In this document: positions 1 to 10,179 of the stretch, piece by piece
Position numbering within the stretch: position 1 is the first letter of the stretch
Layout: the number at the start of each line of letters is the position of its first letter
NCBI GenBank assembly: GCA_964020085.1
Contig: OZ026602.1
Coordinates: 33,662,175 to 33,726,174, forward strand
Length of the DNA stretch: 64,000 nt
Source of the DNA: Micromussa lordhowensis
Lineage: Eukaryota > Cnidaria > Anthozoa > Scleractinia > Lobophylliidae
Direction: 5' to 3'
Program-made: the position numbers and the translations under genes
Notes under the pieces: generated by a model
The model's database searches: none
What the model was told of the DNA's origin: nothing
The model's input: only the letters and a program-made list of their open reading frames with translations

Positions 1-63
1 TTATTGTTTTCCGATCTGTGTGCATTGTTGTTTCTACTCGCGGCGTGTAGAATCTATATGAAG

Positions 64-220
64 AAGCCTAAGCCGCGTATTACACTGTAATAAAACACTC
101 CTGACATTCGTGAAATGAAGGAAACCATCGCGCGTGGCTCATGTTTTTTCTACATTTCCCTCGTGTTCTGAAATGCCCGTCGCGTTTCATCACAGTGTAA
201 TACAAGGCTTGGGCTGCTTT
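64..220. repeat. Palindromic MITE, family 1, copy 1
   Basis: The two ends are inverted copies: AAGCC..CGCGTATTACACTG at the left and CAGTGTAATACAAGGCTT at the right, with a further inverted pair around TTTC/GAAA blocks inside. There is no coding capacity. A second copy with the same ends and the same internal layout lies at 13763-13926, which shows this is a dispersed family rather than a chance hairpin. I infer a non-autonomous DNA transposon; the superfamily is not determined. Confidence 0.7.
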
Positions 221-439
221 ATTTGCTTTATCTTTATTTATTTAAATATAGGTTAGTAGGTTTGTGCCGGCCCCTATAGTGTGTATCCTAAACTTGGTCG
301 TCGCTTCGTCCGTAATTGCTATATTAGGACTGCCATTAAGCACAGGCCAAACAGACTCGCAATTAGAATTGATTTGAAAACTTCAGTCTACTTGCGACGC
401 CTTTTGCCTATCAAGTCCAAGTATCTCATTTATTTATTA

Positions 440-575
440 ATCTACTGTATACATTATTAATTAAACTGTAAATGATTGTAAGTTTAGCTAAGGTATAAAT
501 AGTGTCCCTAATTAGTTTTGTTCTAAAGCTAAATACTGCTGACACTTAAATAAAGTCTTTCATTCATTCATTCGA
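440..575 (+). repeat. Probable retroelement 3' tail
   Basis: An AT-rich stretch ends in AAATAAAGTCTTT followed by a short CATT repeat (about 562-573). A short AATAAA-like block followed by a simple repeat is a common 3' end for CR1/L2-like LINEs and their SINEs. No reverse transcriptase reading frame could be recognised upstream, so only the tail is called, and weakly. Confidence 0.3.
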
Positions 576-1213
576 GCTTGCTTGCACTTAAATTTACTTG
601 CGCTCACTTTGGTCGAGACCTGACCAAATCTGCACGCGAGTCCACGCAAGATTGTCACTGTTTAGCCACCCAATGCCAGTCAGCGCTAGTTGAGTGACGT
701 CCATTAACCTATGAGGCAATGAAAGATATTTCGGTCCTGGAAGGATTCTCTTTTTGGGGGTGGGGGAAAGGGGCAAACTTGCTTGTACTTGCAAGGAAAC
801 TTGAGATATGAACTGATTATAACCAACTCGCGCTACGCGCTCGTTTGTTATTTCATCACTTCATATCCAACGCGGGCTCATGGAATAATTGTAAAAAAAA
901 TAACAATAAATTATCAAGAATTTATTCCTTGAGACACTTGGAAAACTATCTTGATAAATGCAAAAATCACTAGAAAGAGAAATTCCACTTTTGGTCAATG
1001 GTGGGAATTTACGAAGCCGGCAATACACTGGGTATCTTAAATAAAGAGCGCGGTAGGTTCGCCGCTTCTACCAGGCAGGTGCCATCAAATCATTTAAAAC
1101 AGCCAGATTGCAGATAGTTTTGACTGACGACCACATTTATCGCAGCAACCCAACAAAATCGCCCAGTGTGGACAACTTTACTTCAAGGCCTAGGTTGCTA
1201 TATATCACTCTCG
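576..1213. other. No gene seen; short palindrome
   Basis: No convincing coding region on either strand. A 66-bp imperfect inverted repeat lies at about 806-871 (GATATGAA at the left, TTCATATC at the right, GCGCTACGCGC in the middle) and looks like a small MITE remnant. The rest is unassigned. Confidence 0.4.
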
Positions 1214-1445
1214 CATTCTCGTCCCCAAAGGCCAAGCTCTTTTTGGTCTGCAACAAGAAACGTGACCTCTGGGAAGGTCCACTTGTCGGAGCATGCGCAG
1301 AGAATTCGTTTCGCTTGCTAAGCTAATCAGATTTTCAAATATGATTCTCAACATGCGCATTCACGAACTTCCGGTGTAGCACCTTCCCAGAGGTCGCGAT
1401 TCTTGGTACTGACCAAAAGGAAAGCGGCCTCTGGGGACGAGAATG
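1214..1445. repeat. Palindromic MITE, 65-bp inverted ends
   Basis: The left arm (1214-1278) starts CATTCTCGTCCCCAAAGGCC and ends CTCTGGGAAGGT. The right arm (1381-1445) starts ACCTTCCCAGAG and ends CTGGGGACGAGAATG. The arms are inverted repeats over about 65 bp with a 100-bp spacer. No protein is encoded. This is a typical foldback or MITE structure. Confidence 0.75.
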
Positions 1446-1674
1446 TTTCTCTCGCACCTTATCCAGTACCCGGACCCCTTTCATCCGCTATATGGGGGTA
1501 AATAAACCTAGGCGGAAGAAGGGAAAGTTAAGAATAACTTGCTGCGCAGCTCATAAGGCCACCATTACATACCCAGAATTTTCTTGTGTCCTCTTAGTCA
1601 GCGGTTGCGAAGAGGGCGACTTATTTTAAGTCCTGAAATATCCTCCTTGGTCTTAACTTGGGGCAATTCCACAT

Positions 1675-1821
1675 CCCCCATAATGCACCTTGTTTGCCCA
1701 TCGAAATTTTGCATAAGCATTGTCTTCAGTTTCTCTTGGGACGACTGTAATACCCAGGGGAAATGGAAAACAAAGGTTATGCAGATTTTGGGGGGGCAAA
1801 CAAGGTGTATTATGGTGGGAC
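1675..1821. repeat. Palindromic MITE
   Basis: The left arm runs from CCCATAATGCACCTTGTTTG and the right arm ends CAAACAAGGTGTATTATGG. The arms match over about 65 bp as inverted repeats around TTTCTCTTGGG / ACCCAGGGGAAA. Because of this symmetry both strands carry similar short open frames (about 1584-1835 and 1598-1852), which are by-products of the palindrome and not genes. Confidence 0.75.
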
Positions 1822-2218
1822 CGCCCAACGACTGATCTTGCCTAGTAAGCAACTCAACGACCCAAAAAAACTTTCATGCAAGTCCCCCAAAACAATTCTG
1901 CAGAAACATTTGGCGAATGAAAGAAGTCGGTGCAAGCTGGAAATCCTGAACTCTCCTTCTTCGCATACCTACCCAAGACAAAATTATCTTTCTCTGCCCC
2001 AAGAGCATTGAGCAAATCATGTTACAGGGTCGCTTGCTCAATTTGCTTTCGTTTGAGGTTACGTGTGTTACTTGAGCTCCGCCAGCAATTAATATGATTT
2101 CGACGGGACCTGCTATTTATATGAGACATTTCTGTATACCTTTATTACAACATCAACTGCAAAAGGTCTTACTCCTGACATATTTAGTCATCAATTCTTC
2201 ATAGGAGTTTCCAGTGAG

Positions 2219-2778
2219 ATGGGAGGCCTGACAGAAGGATCAAACGCAAGCAATCAGTCAATGGATCTAATGGCCAATCTAAACGATTCCAGTGACTTGA
2301 GCAGTGCAAGCGAATTGAGCCCGTCGGAAAATGAGTCAGAGGAGTGGGAATCAGAGACGGAATCGGAAGCAGAAATGTCAAATACAGAAGAAGAGGAAGC
2401 GAGCTCAGGCACAGTTGAAAAAGAAACCCTTCTTTACGAAGGCGCACCAATAACGGTGTCCGCAAGTTATTTAATGTTGTTTTTTTTTTGCCAAAAAATT
2501 CAATCTTACCATTGAAGGTTTTCAGGGGCTACTGAACCTTGTCAGGTGTCATTGCCCGAAAGTAAACAAATGTGCTTCTTCTGTTTATAAACTTAAAAAA
2601 TATTTCAACGACATGTTTGGGGAAGAAACACATCAGGTGTTACGGTATTGTTCTGTTTGCTGCAACATTATCCGCGAAGGGACTATCTGCAGCATGGACG
2701 GGTGCAAAGGGCGAGGTGTTAAACCTGTGGAGTTTTACTGTGGAGACCTGACACCTCAGTTGAAGAAACGTATGGAAG
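2219..2778 (+). pseudogene. Copy A exon 1: acidic region and Cys-rich finger
   Basis: Reads from an ATG at 2219 through a Glu/Ser-rich stretch (ESEEWESETESEAEMSNTEE). A T-run at about 2475-2485 holds one T too many; shifting one base there restores a frame continuing KFNLTIEGFQGLLNLV, then YCSVCCNI and CKGRGVKPVEFYCGD, up to a GT donor at 2779. The upstream AG near 2204 suggests this is not the first exon. The homopolymer makes a sequencing or assembly error as likely as a real mutation. Confidence 0.65.
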
Positions 2779-3033
2779 GTAGCTAATGCTAGATCTTGGT
2801 TGTAGAGAAATCTGTTTCGTGTGCTCTTTTCTAGAGTGGTATCCGGCACCCGGTACAAATTCTGGTGTAAATATATTCATCGTACCATTACCAAAATCAG
2901 GGAATGATAGCGTTAAATTCTAGAATAAATACCTTTTTATCGAGTCCATTCCAAAAACATTACGTGACCCAATCTATGCTCGATAACTAATTAACTGGCG
3001 CAATGACATTTTGTCTATATATTTAAATTTTAG

Positions 3034-3268
3034 ACCCTGAAATACGACGTCTTGTCTTCAAAGACCGACAAAGAACCGACAATGGCAAAATCCGAGATAT
3101 CTGTGACGGAACCGAGTACAAGAAACATGTAGAAAATGGTTTTCTGGCAGATACTCGAAACATCTCTCTTGCGCTAAATACCGATGGCGTCGCCATATTT
3201 AAGAGCTCTAAGAAAGGAGAACTGTGGCCACTTTACTTAGTAATCAACGAACTTCCGCCCAAAATGAG
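3034..3268 (+). CDS. Copy A exon 2: TNP2 core with NTDG motif
   Basis: Bounded by TTTTAG at 3033 and GGTATTT at 3269. Encodes RDICDGTEYKKHVENGFLAD, then LALNTDGVAIFKSSKKG and LWPLYLVINELPPKMR. The NTDG..IFKSS..LWP..L.INELPP pattern is the recognisable core of TNP2-type transposases, and its Asp is a candidate catalytic residue. The same block appears, decayed, in copy B at 20444-20685. Confidence 0.75.
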
Positions 3269-3330
3269 GTATTTCAAAATCCTTAATGCACTCACTTTCC
3301 TTCTCTGACTATATCTTTCTCAATTTCTCT

Positions 3331-3640
3331 CTTTAACTCATGATTCTCACGCATGAGCGAACGATTCTCATTGAAATAATTTATTCTGTTGTTTTTCAGT
3401 TACCATGCACCAATAGCGTAGGTCCATCTTTCTTTATGTAAACCACACACAACAAACCACAATTCCTTGATTCGCTCCGACGAAGGGCTAATACTCGAAA
3501 CGTCAGTTACAATCTCCTTACGCTGGCCAATTCACATTAACAACCCAGTTGATAGAACCAAATTATCTTGTAATACTCCACACAGACGCAGCACAACAAT
3601 TTCTTTAGAAACTTGCGCAGGCAAGATGAAAAATCCTCGT
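3331..3640 (+). mobile_element. Penelope-like terminal repeat relic
   Basis: Inserted in the intron between copy A exons 2 and 3. It matches the segment at about 54060-54340 over its length, including CACACACAACAAACCACAAT and the block CTCCGACGAAGGGCTAA..CTCGAAACGTCAG at 3474-3506. At its left, GAGCGAACGATTCTCATTGA is a decayed form of the codons that end a Penelope-type GIY-YIG protein at 54086. I therefore read it as a truncated element end. The CGACGA..GAAAC block resembles a hammerhead core but is degenerate. Confidence 0.5.
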
Positions 3641-3713
3641 CGAAATTGGCTACCCGCTGTGTCTCCCAAGATAACCTTATCCCTGAAAGCCACAAAATAA
3701 ATCCTTTATTCAC

Positions 3714-3858
3714 CAAGATTGCTCGGTGAAGATGGCTAAAGGTACTGGTCTCGTTTTTTTTTGCGTGTTCATGGACCGAGATTAAGACGAGGTCCATAAA
3801 CATTCGAAAAAAGAACGATGCTAGTATGTAGCCATTTCCACCGAGCAAGTTACACCTA
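3714..3858. repeat. Palindromic MITE, GCTCGGTG family
   Basis: Left arm CACCAAGATTGCTCGGTGAA and right arm CACCGAGCAAGTTACACC are inverted copies. Inner arms TGGCTA/TAGCCA and ATGGACC/GGTCCAT extend the pairing to about 70 bp. A related element with the same inner blocks lies at 18119-18276. No coding content. Confidence 0.6.
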
Positions 3859-4766
3859 CCTTTGTTTGCCTGTGGGTTAAAGTTATGTTAAAAAATTGAT
3901 TTCTTTATTACTCTCCCTGTAGAATGTCTCCCAAAACAATGATAACATGCGGTCTTTGGTGTGCACCCGGTAAACCAAATATGCAAATATATCTGCGGCC
4001 ACTTATTGATGAGATCAACGTCATGTTCAAGGAAGGTGAGGGTAGTGTGTCAATATAAAAAAAAACCTTTTGTATTTTTTGTAATGACTTACTCTTACAG
4101 TTTTATACCTTAGATTTCAAATGTTATTTGATATATCCTTCATTCTCTCCATTAGAAATACGTAGAATAATATAATTAATGGTAATTGAAATGAGTGGAG
4201 TGCAATTTGGTATGAAATTAGACCAAAATTGCACGACCCGAAGTTCACTTGCCACTTAATTGGATTCCTTTTGAAATCGCAAAATTTAATAACCAAATTT
4301 GCCAAACAATGGCTGTTTTGTCTTCCATTTCCTGCAGTGTGATTTGCTAGTTCAAAAAAAGCCTTAAAATCTGATTCGTTGTTTTGTTTTACTGTCCCAT
4401 TCTCATTGGCTGTCCCATTCTCATTGGCTGAGAAAAAGATGCGCTTTAGAACAAAAGATAGCGCGATTCGTGATCAATAAATCGCACTACTGAGAGCCAA
4501 TCACATTGCAAGGATAACCAGTGACTTCAAAATGGATTTAATAAAGGAGGAAATTAGGTTGTTCCTTCAAATGGCTTGATCGACCGACTAAAGTAACAAT
4601 CCATCATCCAACAGGATTCATCATAAAAACGGAAAGAGGAGCTGTGAGATGCAGAGCAATGCTCATGCTCTCTCCAGACGATCTTCCAGCAAGGGCTCTT
4701 CCTACAAACATGAAACATTTCAATGGCGAGAGTAGCTGCTCAACTTGTCTCCAAAAAGGGGAAACG

Positions 4767-5148
4767 GTAAACCAATTAATAATGAATAATTCCCTCTTTA
4801 AACATGCAACATATTTCCATTTTTAATTTTTATCAAAACATTAATACACCGAACTCGGAAATGGTTAATATAATTCCAGCGTACAATATTCGTCAAAGAG
4901 ACAGAGACAACCTCTACTAACTGCCACCTCTTTTTCATTCCGGTGGACGGTCCATACCGTTAACTCCTATTTTAACCTCTACAACGGCCACAGCCGCCGA
5001 TGCGCGTCTCAAACTATCAGTGGGTGTTTTACAAAACTCCGTGATGTGACGTCCGTGCCACGCGCCATTGGTCTCTGCTTCTGTTTAATTTGGTTTCTGT
5101 TAGCTCTTGTAAGCGAAAGTGTGGTCGTGATTAGATCTGTTCGCTTAA
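4767..5148. other. Intron of copy A, no gene seen
   Basis: Sequence between transposase exons 4 and 5 before the MITE at 5149. AT-rich at first, then of mixed composition. It contains AGCTCTTGTAAGC at about 5102, whose inverse CTTACGAGAGCT occurs at 5768; this suggests that the TTAA-flanked MITE landed inside an older inverted-repeat element. Confidence 0.4.
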
Positions 5149-5709
5149 GGCCCGTTCAAACAGTCATGACAGTTGATGATAGTTTATGACAGTTTAAACT
5201 ATCACGCACGTTTGAACACGAACTATCATTCACTAGCATCAACTATCACCAACTATCATGCAGTTTGAACATGTTCAAATTCGACATGATAGTTCATGAT
5301 AGTTTTTTTCCGTTTGACCGAGCAGATGATAGTACACGATAGTTTTTCGGTCAGTGGGGGTAACCAAGGCGGGCTCAATGCAATGTGGCTACCGCATTGC
5401 CATCGTCCTGTTAAGAACAACAAAGCAATAATTTGGACGACTATCCGGACGACAGTGTCGCTGAAAGCGAAAAAGTGAAAAAAGCGAAAAAATCTAAAAG
5501 AACAGGCAACTGTAGTAAGCACATTAATTTTAGTCGTGTACTTGGTGGCGCAGTTGATTGCGTCAATGTCAACCCCAGCGCGCGCTCGCCTACAAACTAT
5601 CATGAACTATCATGGACCGTTTGATCGCAAACATGATAGTGAATGATAGTGAATGATATTTGAAACTATCATCGACTATCATCAACTATCATGACCGTTT
5701 GAACGGGGC
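5149..5709. mobile_element. TTAA-flanked MITE with subterminal ACTATCAT repeats
   Basis: Flanked on both sides by TTAA (5145-5148 and 5710-5713). Inverted ends are GGCCCGTTCAAAC and GTTTGAACGGGGC. Each end carries a cluster of ACTATCAT/ATGATAGT motifs in both orientations (5170-5345 and 5595-5695), about 20 in all. TTAA target duplications are typical of piggyBac and Kolobok elements. The middle (5345-5595) has no recognisable transposase, so this is a non-autonomous derivative. Confidence 0.65.
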
Positions 5710-5780
5710 TTAACAAAAATTAGCTCTCGTAAACGACCGCATAATAAAACAATAGAGCGTGGTGGCTTACGAGAGCTTCA

Positions 5781-5822
5781 TAATAATAATAATAATAATA
5801 ATAATAATAGTAATAATAATGA
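5781..5822 (+). repeat. AAT microsatellite
   Basis: About 13 AAT units with one interruption (AATAGTAAT), lying in a transposon intron. Confidence 0.9.
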
Positions 5823-6448
5823 CGATAATTCATAAAAAAGGAAACTAAGTTTAATGAATGTCTTTATATCTAATATAGGCACGACTCACGTCACGAGAGC
5901 TTTTTATTACAAAGTTAAAGTCATAGTTTAAACTAGAGCTAGTTGATTACGAGAGAAATCGAGAATTGCTTCGACTGTATTTTCATTGTGTTAGAAATTT
6001 TCTAAACTGCAAAAAGCATTATCTGAATTAAAAATGTTATAGAAAAAAGAGTAATATCAAAATCTATACTGTTCATAGGTTCCCGGAAATATATTACACC
6101 GAGTGTGGCTGTTTGAACCTGCCAACCAGATACGAACTCGAGAAAGTGTTGTGCGAGCAGTGAGAGAGGTCGACCGAACCAAAATGCCGGTACGTTTATG
6201 TAGCTCCATCAAGTTTTAAATTCACTTTTACCATCTCTTGCTTATACCTAGTAATGCCAACAATGTCAGAAACGAAACATCGTTTCCTTTTCCAATTTGA
6301 TACAGGACATGAACGAGAAAGATACCACTGGATTGATCAACCCCTTGAAAAATCAATTAAATCGGCCATTACTTATAACTGCTTGTAATTTTTATCACCC
6401 TTTCATACACCTCCAGAATGAGTGGAGCTTCCCCATGTTGTGCACCAA

Positions 6449-6605
6449 GGGCGTAGCCAGGGGGGGTCCTTGGGTGCCCGTGAGCTCCCCTTTTTAAGTC
6501 TTTTTGTAAGCAAACAACCTAAAATATTCATTCAGGTGACAATCTGGTGAGTACCCTCTGTATGACTCAGTGTGACGCCCCCTTTGAAAAATCCTGGCTA
6601 CGCCC
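6449..6605. repeat. MITE with GGGCGTAGCCAGG ends
   Basis: The left end GGGCGTAGCCAGGGGGG is the inverse of the right end CCTGGCTACGCCC; the arms then diverge. Flanks GTGCACCA (left) and GTGCACTT (right) could be an imperfect 8-bp target duplication, which would fit a hAT-type element. That superfamily assignment is tentative. Confidence 0.6.
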
Positions 6606-6615
6606 ATGTGCACTT

Positions 6616-6862
6616 TTTAACAATTAGACCCGTACCCCGCAAGGGCTACGGGTCAATAGCCCACGAGTCGAAGCCGAATGGGCTATTGACCCCTGGCCCT
6701 TGAGGACGAAGGGTCGAATTGTTTTAGTATCACCCAACTGGTCGGACAGAAATGGCAGTAGTAAACTTAGCAAATGCAATTTGAATATTACTAATAGTCC
6801 TCTAGTAGCGTAGCCAATTAAAATGCAGGATTTGCATTAGTCCACTTGTTGGGTGATACTAA
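6616..6862. repeat. Two adjacent palindromic repeats
   Basis: 6616-6720 is an inverted repeat (CAATTAGACCCGTA .. GGGTCGAATTG, with CAATAGCCCA/TGGGCTATTG inside). 6724-6862 is bounded by TTAGTATCACCCAAC and GTTGGGTGATACTAA, a separate element with 15-bp inverted ends. Neither encodes a protein. Together they fill the intron before copy A exon 6. Confidence 0.65.
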
Positions 6863-6955
6863 TGAGAGTTACCCTGCAGGGTTGCATCTCAAAAACTATA
6901 TACTTATATCATAGGATCTTTAAATGATTAACATTGTATTCATTTTATCATTTAG

Positions 6956-7126
6956 TGTCAAGGCATCAAAGGAGCATCGGTGATGCTCCTGCATCCACCA
7001 TTTGACATTGTCAAAGGTATTGTGGTGGACTACATGCATACTGTTCTTCTGGGTGTGGCTCCTGCTCTGCTAAACCTCTGGCTGTCAAAAGAAAACAAGG
7101 ACAAACCATATTTTATCGGAAACAAG
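6956..7126 (+). CDS. Copy A exon 6: VDYMHTVLLG block
   Basis: Opens after TTTAG and closes at AAG/GTTAAT. Encodes LLHPPFDIVKGIVVDYMHTV, LLGVAPALLNLWLS and YFIGNK. The DYMH..LLG..K/L..W motif is a hallmark of TNP2-type CACTA transposases and contains a second candidate catalytic Asp. The next short exon 7223-7316 (IKVPDSITRLPRKLDERQHWK) and exon 7605-7802 (EFRAWLLHYSIPVLRGILPS) keep the family order. Confidence 0.75.
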
Positions 7127-7802
7127 GTTAATTTTCTTTCATTAGATTTAAAGAAAACGCACTTGAGATATCAAGTGAAATTAAATGAAAATTAAGGACC
7201 TTCGCTGTTTGGATTATTTCAGCTCATCATCCTAAATAAACGCATGTTGTCTATCAAAGTCCCAGACAGCATCACAAGGCTTCCAAGAAAGCTCGACGAA
7301 AGGCAGCACTGGAAAGGTGATGAAATAACATAAACAAAGATAATGCGATTTAAGTTATTTCTCGCGCTGTTGGGTGAAAGTCAATATACCCCTGGCTAGT
7401 ATTTTCATTGCCCACAATATATTCTTGACCTGCTAACGATACGGTATTCCGCCAAGTTAATGTTAATCATAACAAACACTTTTTGGCTAAGATTACATCG
7501 CATGCCAGAAGAGCTGCAGAGCAAAAGATACAAGAAAATACTACTAATGCAAAAACGTCGTGCACTTATTTAGATTTTGCTAACAACTTCTTTCAACATT
7601 ATAGCCAACGAGTTTAGAGCTTGGCTGTTGCATTACAGTATTCCAGTGTTGAGGGGTATATTGCCATCGGTGCATCTGAATCACTATTGTTTGTTGGTGT
7701 TGGCGATATTCACATTGCTTGGAGATGAAATTCCAATCGAGGATGTCAACCAATCACAGAAGTTGATAGCTGATTTCGTGTGGGCAATACCTACATTGTA
7801 CT

Positions 7803-8610
7803 GTAAGTACTATAAGCAACTCTTATATAAATAATCCTCAAAATAACTTTTATCGAAAGCACGCACAGATACAACAGTACGTTATTGACAAAAAGTAACG
7901 TTTCAATAGTATTAAACAAACTTGAGAATAAAATTGGTAACAAATTCATTTATTTTAATTATATTAGGTAATCTACTAGTACGGTAGTATCCTGGTTCTC
8001 GATGGTTCGAACACATTGATTAGGTATGCCAAATAACTCTGCACACGCAGAAAAAAATTAACAATAGCAGGGCGAAGACAGTAAACATTTAAGAAGAATG
8101 AAGAATTTCCCATTATACAAGGAGAAAAAGTTATCGATCGAGTACTGTAGGGTCTTATCGAGTCGGTGCCGAGAGCAAGATCATCATGGGAAAATCTCAG
8201 TTTGAGAGCTTGCTGTACTGTGACCGACCGATAGCGAGGTAAATACGGCAAGGCAGACTTTGAAACTTTCCCGAATGATCGAACTTTCCAGGTCAATAAC
8301 TTGTTTGTTATATGGCATTTTGTTTTTAGTTTTTGCAGGCCCGTAATCGGCCCATGAGCATTACGGAAGAATAATGCCCTACAATTGGCCAATCAGAGCG
8401 AGTGTCATATCGGCTACAAACAAAAGCCATATAATCTGGCCACGGCTTCTAATTTTTTGACCAATTGGCTTCCCAGGAGCAACGCTTTCCCTCCCATGTT
8501 CAAATCCGAGCTGCATTGTTGTTTATGTCGTTTTGGAGCTCTATTTTTAAGAAGATATTGTACGTGTAGTGAGATTTATATTATTAATTGCACTTATGGA
8601 AATGTTGCAG
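7803..8610. other. Intron of copy A with unassigned repeats
   Basis: No transposase exon was found here although the family normally has more sequence between the ILPS and HQLQHLP blocks. 8330-8410 contains AATCGGCCC..ATTACGG..CCAATTGGCC-like inverted fragments and probably holds an unresolved repeat. The longer open frames on both strands (7976-8392 minus, 8385-8888 plus) show no family resemblance before 8611. Confidence 0.4.
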
Positions 8611-8768
8611 CAAAGAAATCGATGACGATGAAAGTCCACCAGCTGCAGCACCTTCCTATGTTTGTGGAAGCATTTGGGCCTCTTTGGGCCTTTTCCTGTT
8701 TTCCGTACGAAAACACAAATGGCCAGGTAAAGGGCCTGGTGCATGGCACAAGATACATTGCATCACAG
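8611..8768 (+). CDS. Copy A exon 9: DUF4218-like block
   Basis: After TGTTGCAG and before GTTTGT. Encodes VHQLQHLPMFVEAFGPLWAF and PYENTNGQVKGLVHGTRYIA. The pattern V..L.HL...V...GPLW..S.F.[YF]E..NG....HGTR matches the DUF4218 region that follows TNP2 in CACTA transposases. The corresponding copy B exon is 27698-27858. Confidence 0.75.
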
Positions 8769-9424
8769 GTTTGTATAATAATGTTTTCATTAAGCCGGTT
8801 AATACGTTCCTTTTTCCTTATAACTCACAAGCACGCTCTGAGAGTTTGCGCTTGCATTTGCAGGCGAGAATATCAGACGTTGCGCTAGCAATCTAAAGAA
8901 AAAAAAAACTAAGAAGAAAGACTCAATTGGCCTCTCCGAGATAACGCTAAAATTAAAAATAGTCGCTCTTTATTGCCCGTCGCAAATTGTGAAAAAATGT
9001 TTTAATCAAGATTTTACACAAACCTTCCCAATAACCGATAACCGAATTTTCACAATTGATTTTGTAGGTATAAAAATATCCACAACAAATCAGTCCGCAT
9101 TTACATTGTTCTTTTATGGTAAAATATGGTAACTTACATCTTTAGATACGCTTTACCCAAGGAATGCTGCAACACCAGCCAGAAATTTTTGAGAGACTCA
9201 AAAAGCAGCCATTGCCAGCAGAAACCTTCAAACTTTTGGATAGAATGTCAGGAGAGATTCAAAGGTATTTGAATTGTTGATTTTGTTTTTACCTATGAAG
9301 TTATCTACACAGCATATGCGTGTCATTAGCTGCGTACTAAGTAACAATGTTTTTCCAATAACCACTGGACACTGCACAAAATAGTTCACAAACTCTAATT
9401 AGCTTTTGTCCACAATATCGGCAG

Positions 9425-9998
9425 GAAAAACACTACCACTGTTGCCGGAGTTAAACTCTTGGGTGTGCCGGCCAGAGTTCCTGTTAAGAATGAAAGTAGA
9501 GTGGCAGTCAATCTCTTCCTGAGCTGCAGGGGACTTGAACGCGTCAAGGAAGGAGAAGTGGTGGACACCTTCTACCGAATCGAGAAGGACAGAGAGGTGT
9601 ACCACTCAAAGGCCTACACCAGAGTTTCTGTCAGAAATTCTTACACGATAAAGTTTAAGAATTCTCAAAATCGCGACAGACTGTCGTATGGCCAAGTCAT
9701 CTCCTATTTCCACATTCAGGAGTGCTGTATTGCATTGGTGGAGCACCTCGTTGAAAGCATAGAGAAAGTCTTGTCACCGCCTGCAGGCCCACATCAGCCC
9801 CCTGTCGCCATTAACACGATGTTACTAGAAAATCTTGGCAGGTTATTAGACGGGCACCTACCCATGGCTACTAAAGTTCAGTGTTCCAACCAGACAATTG
9901 CTGTGGATGTACACTCTATTGTCCGTAAATGTGTTCTTGTTAATACTGGCTCCGATTTATTCGTCTCGAACATTCCAAACTTTGTGGAGACTGATTAA
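9425..9998 (+). CDS. Copy A last exon
   Basis: Opens after CGGCAG and runs 190 codons to a TAA at 9996. It follows exon 9146-9264 (PEIFERLKKQPLPAETFKLL). Contains KNTTTVAGVKLLGVP, REVYHSKAYTRVSVRNSYTI and a C-terminal IPNFVETD. The AYTR..[VK].RNSYT segment is also present in copy B (33597-33931). The function of this C-terminal part is unknown to me. Confidence 0.65.
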
Positions 9999-10179
9999 GC
10001 CCGTCTGAAAAATAATTTTTGACAGCTCAGTTTACTTTCCACAATAGACAAGATAAAACATAATAACAATAAGTATGGAGATTCACCATATCAGTTCAGA
10101 CACTGAGCAAGATAAAACTGGACGACAATCAATATGAAGAATTGATATTTCAGTTCTGACACTGGACAAGATAACTGAA

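Larger units (their letters stand above)
2205..9998 (+). pseudogene. TNP2/CACTA-like transposase gene, copy A (11 exons)
   Basis: Spliced transposase-like gene. Exons that I can follow with GT/AG borders: 2205-2778, 3034-3268, 3923-4035, 4615-4766, 6079-6189, 6956-7126, 7223-7316, 7605-7802, 8611-8768, 9146-9264 and 9425-9998 (stop). Motifs in order: acidic Ser-rich N-terminus; Cys-rich finger (YCSVCC, then C-x5-C); ALNTDGVAIFKSS; CGLWCAPGKP; FNGESSCSTCLQKGE; VVDYMHTVLLG; a DUF4218-like block HQLQHLPMFVEAFGPLW with NGQVKGLVHGTR; C-terminal NSYT region. These are the landmarks of Transposase_21/TNP2 and DUF4218 families of CMC (CACTA) transposons, from established family knowledge. One extra T in a run near 2480 shifts exon 1 out of frame. 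An exon expected between 7802 and 8611 was not found. Repeats fill several introns. CACTA-type terminal repeats were not found. Confidence 0.7.

Noticed and set aside
1584..1852. Overlapping open frames on both strands with similar peptides
   Set aside because: Similarity is caused by the palindromic MITE at 1675-1821; not genes.
2219..9998. Copy A as a conserved host gene
   Set aside because: TNP2 and DUF4218 landmarks, a second copy 15 kb away and a frameshift point to a transposon.
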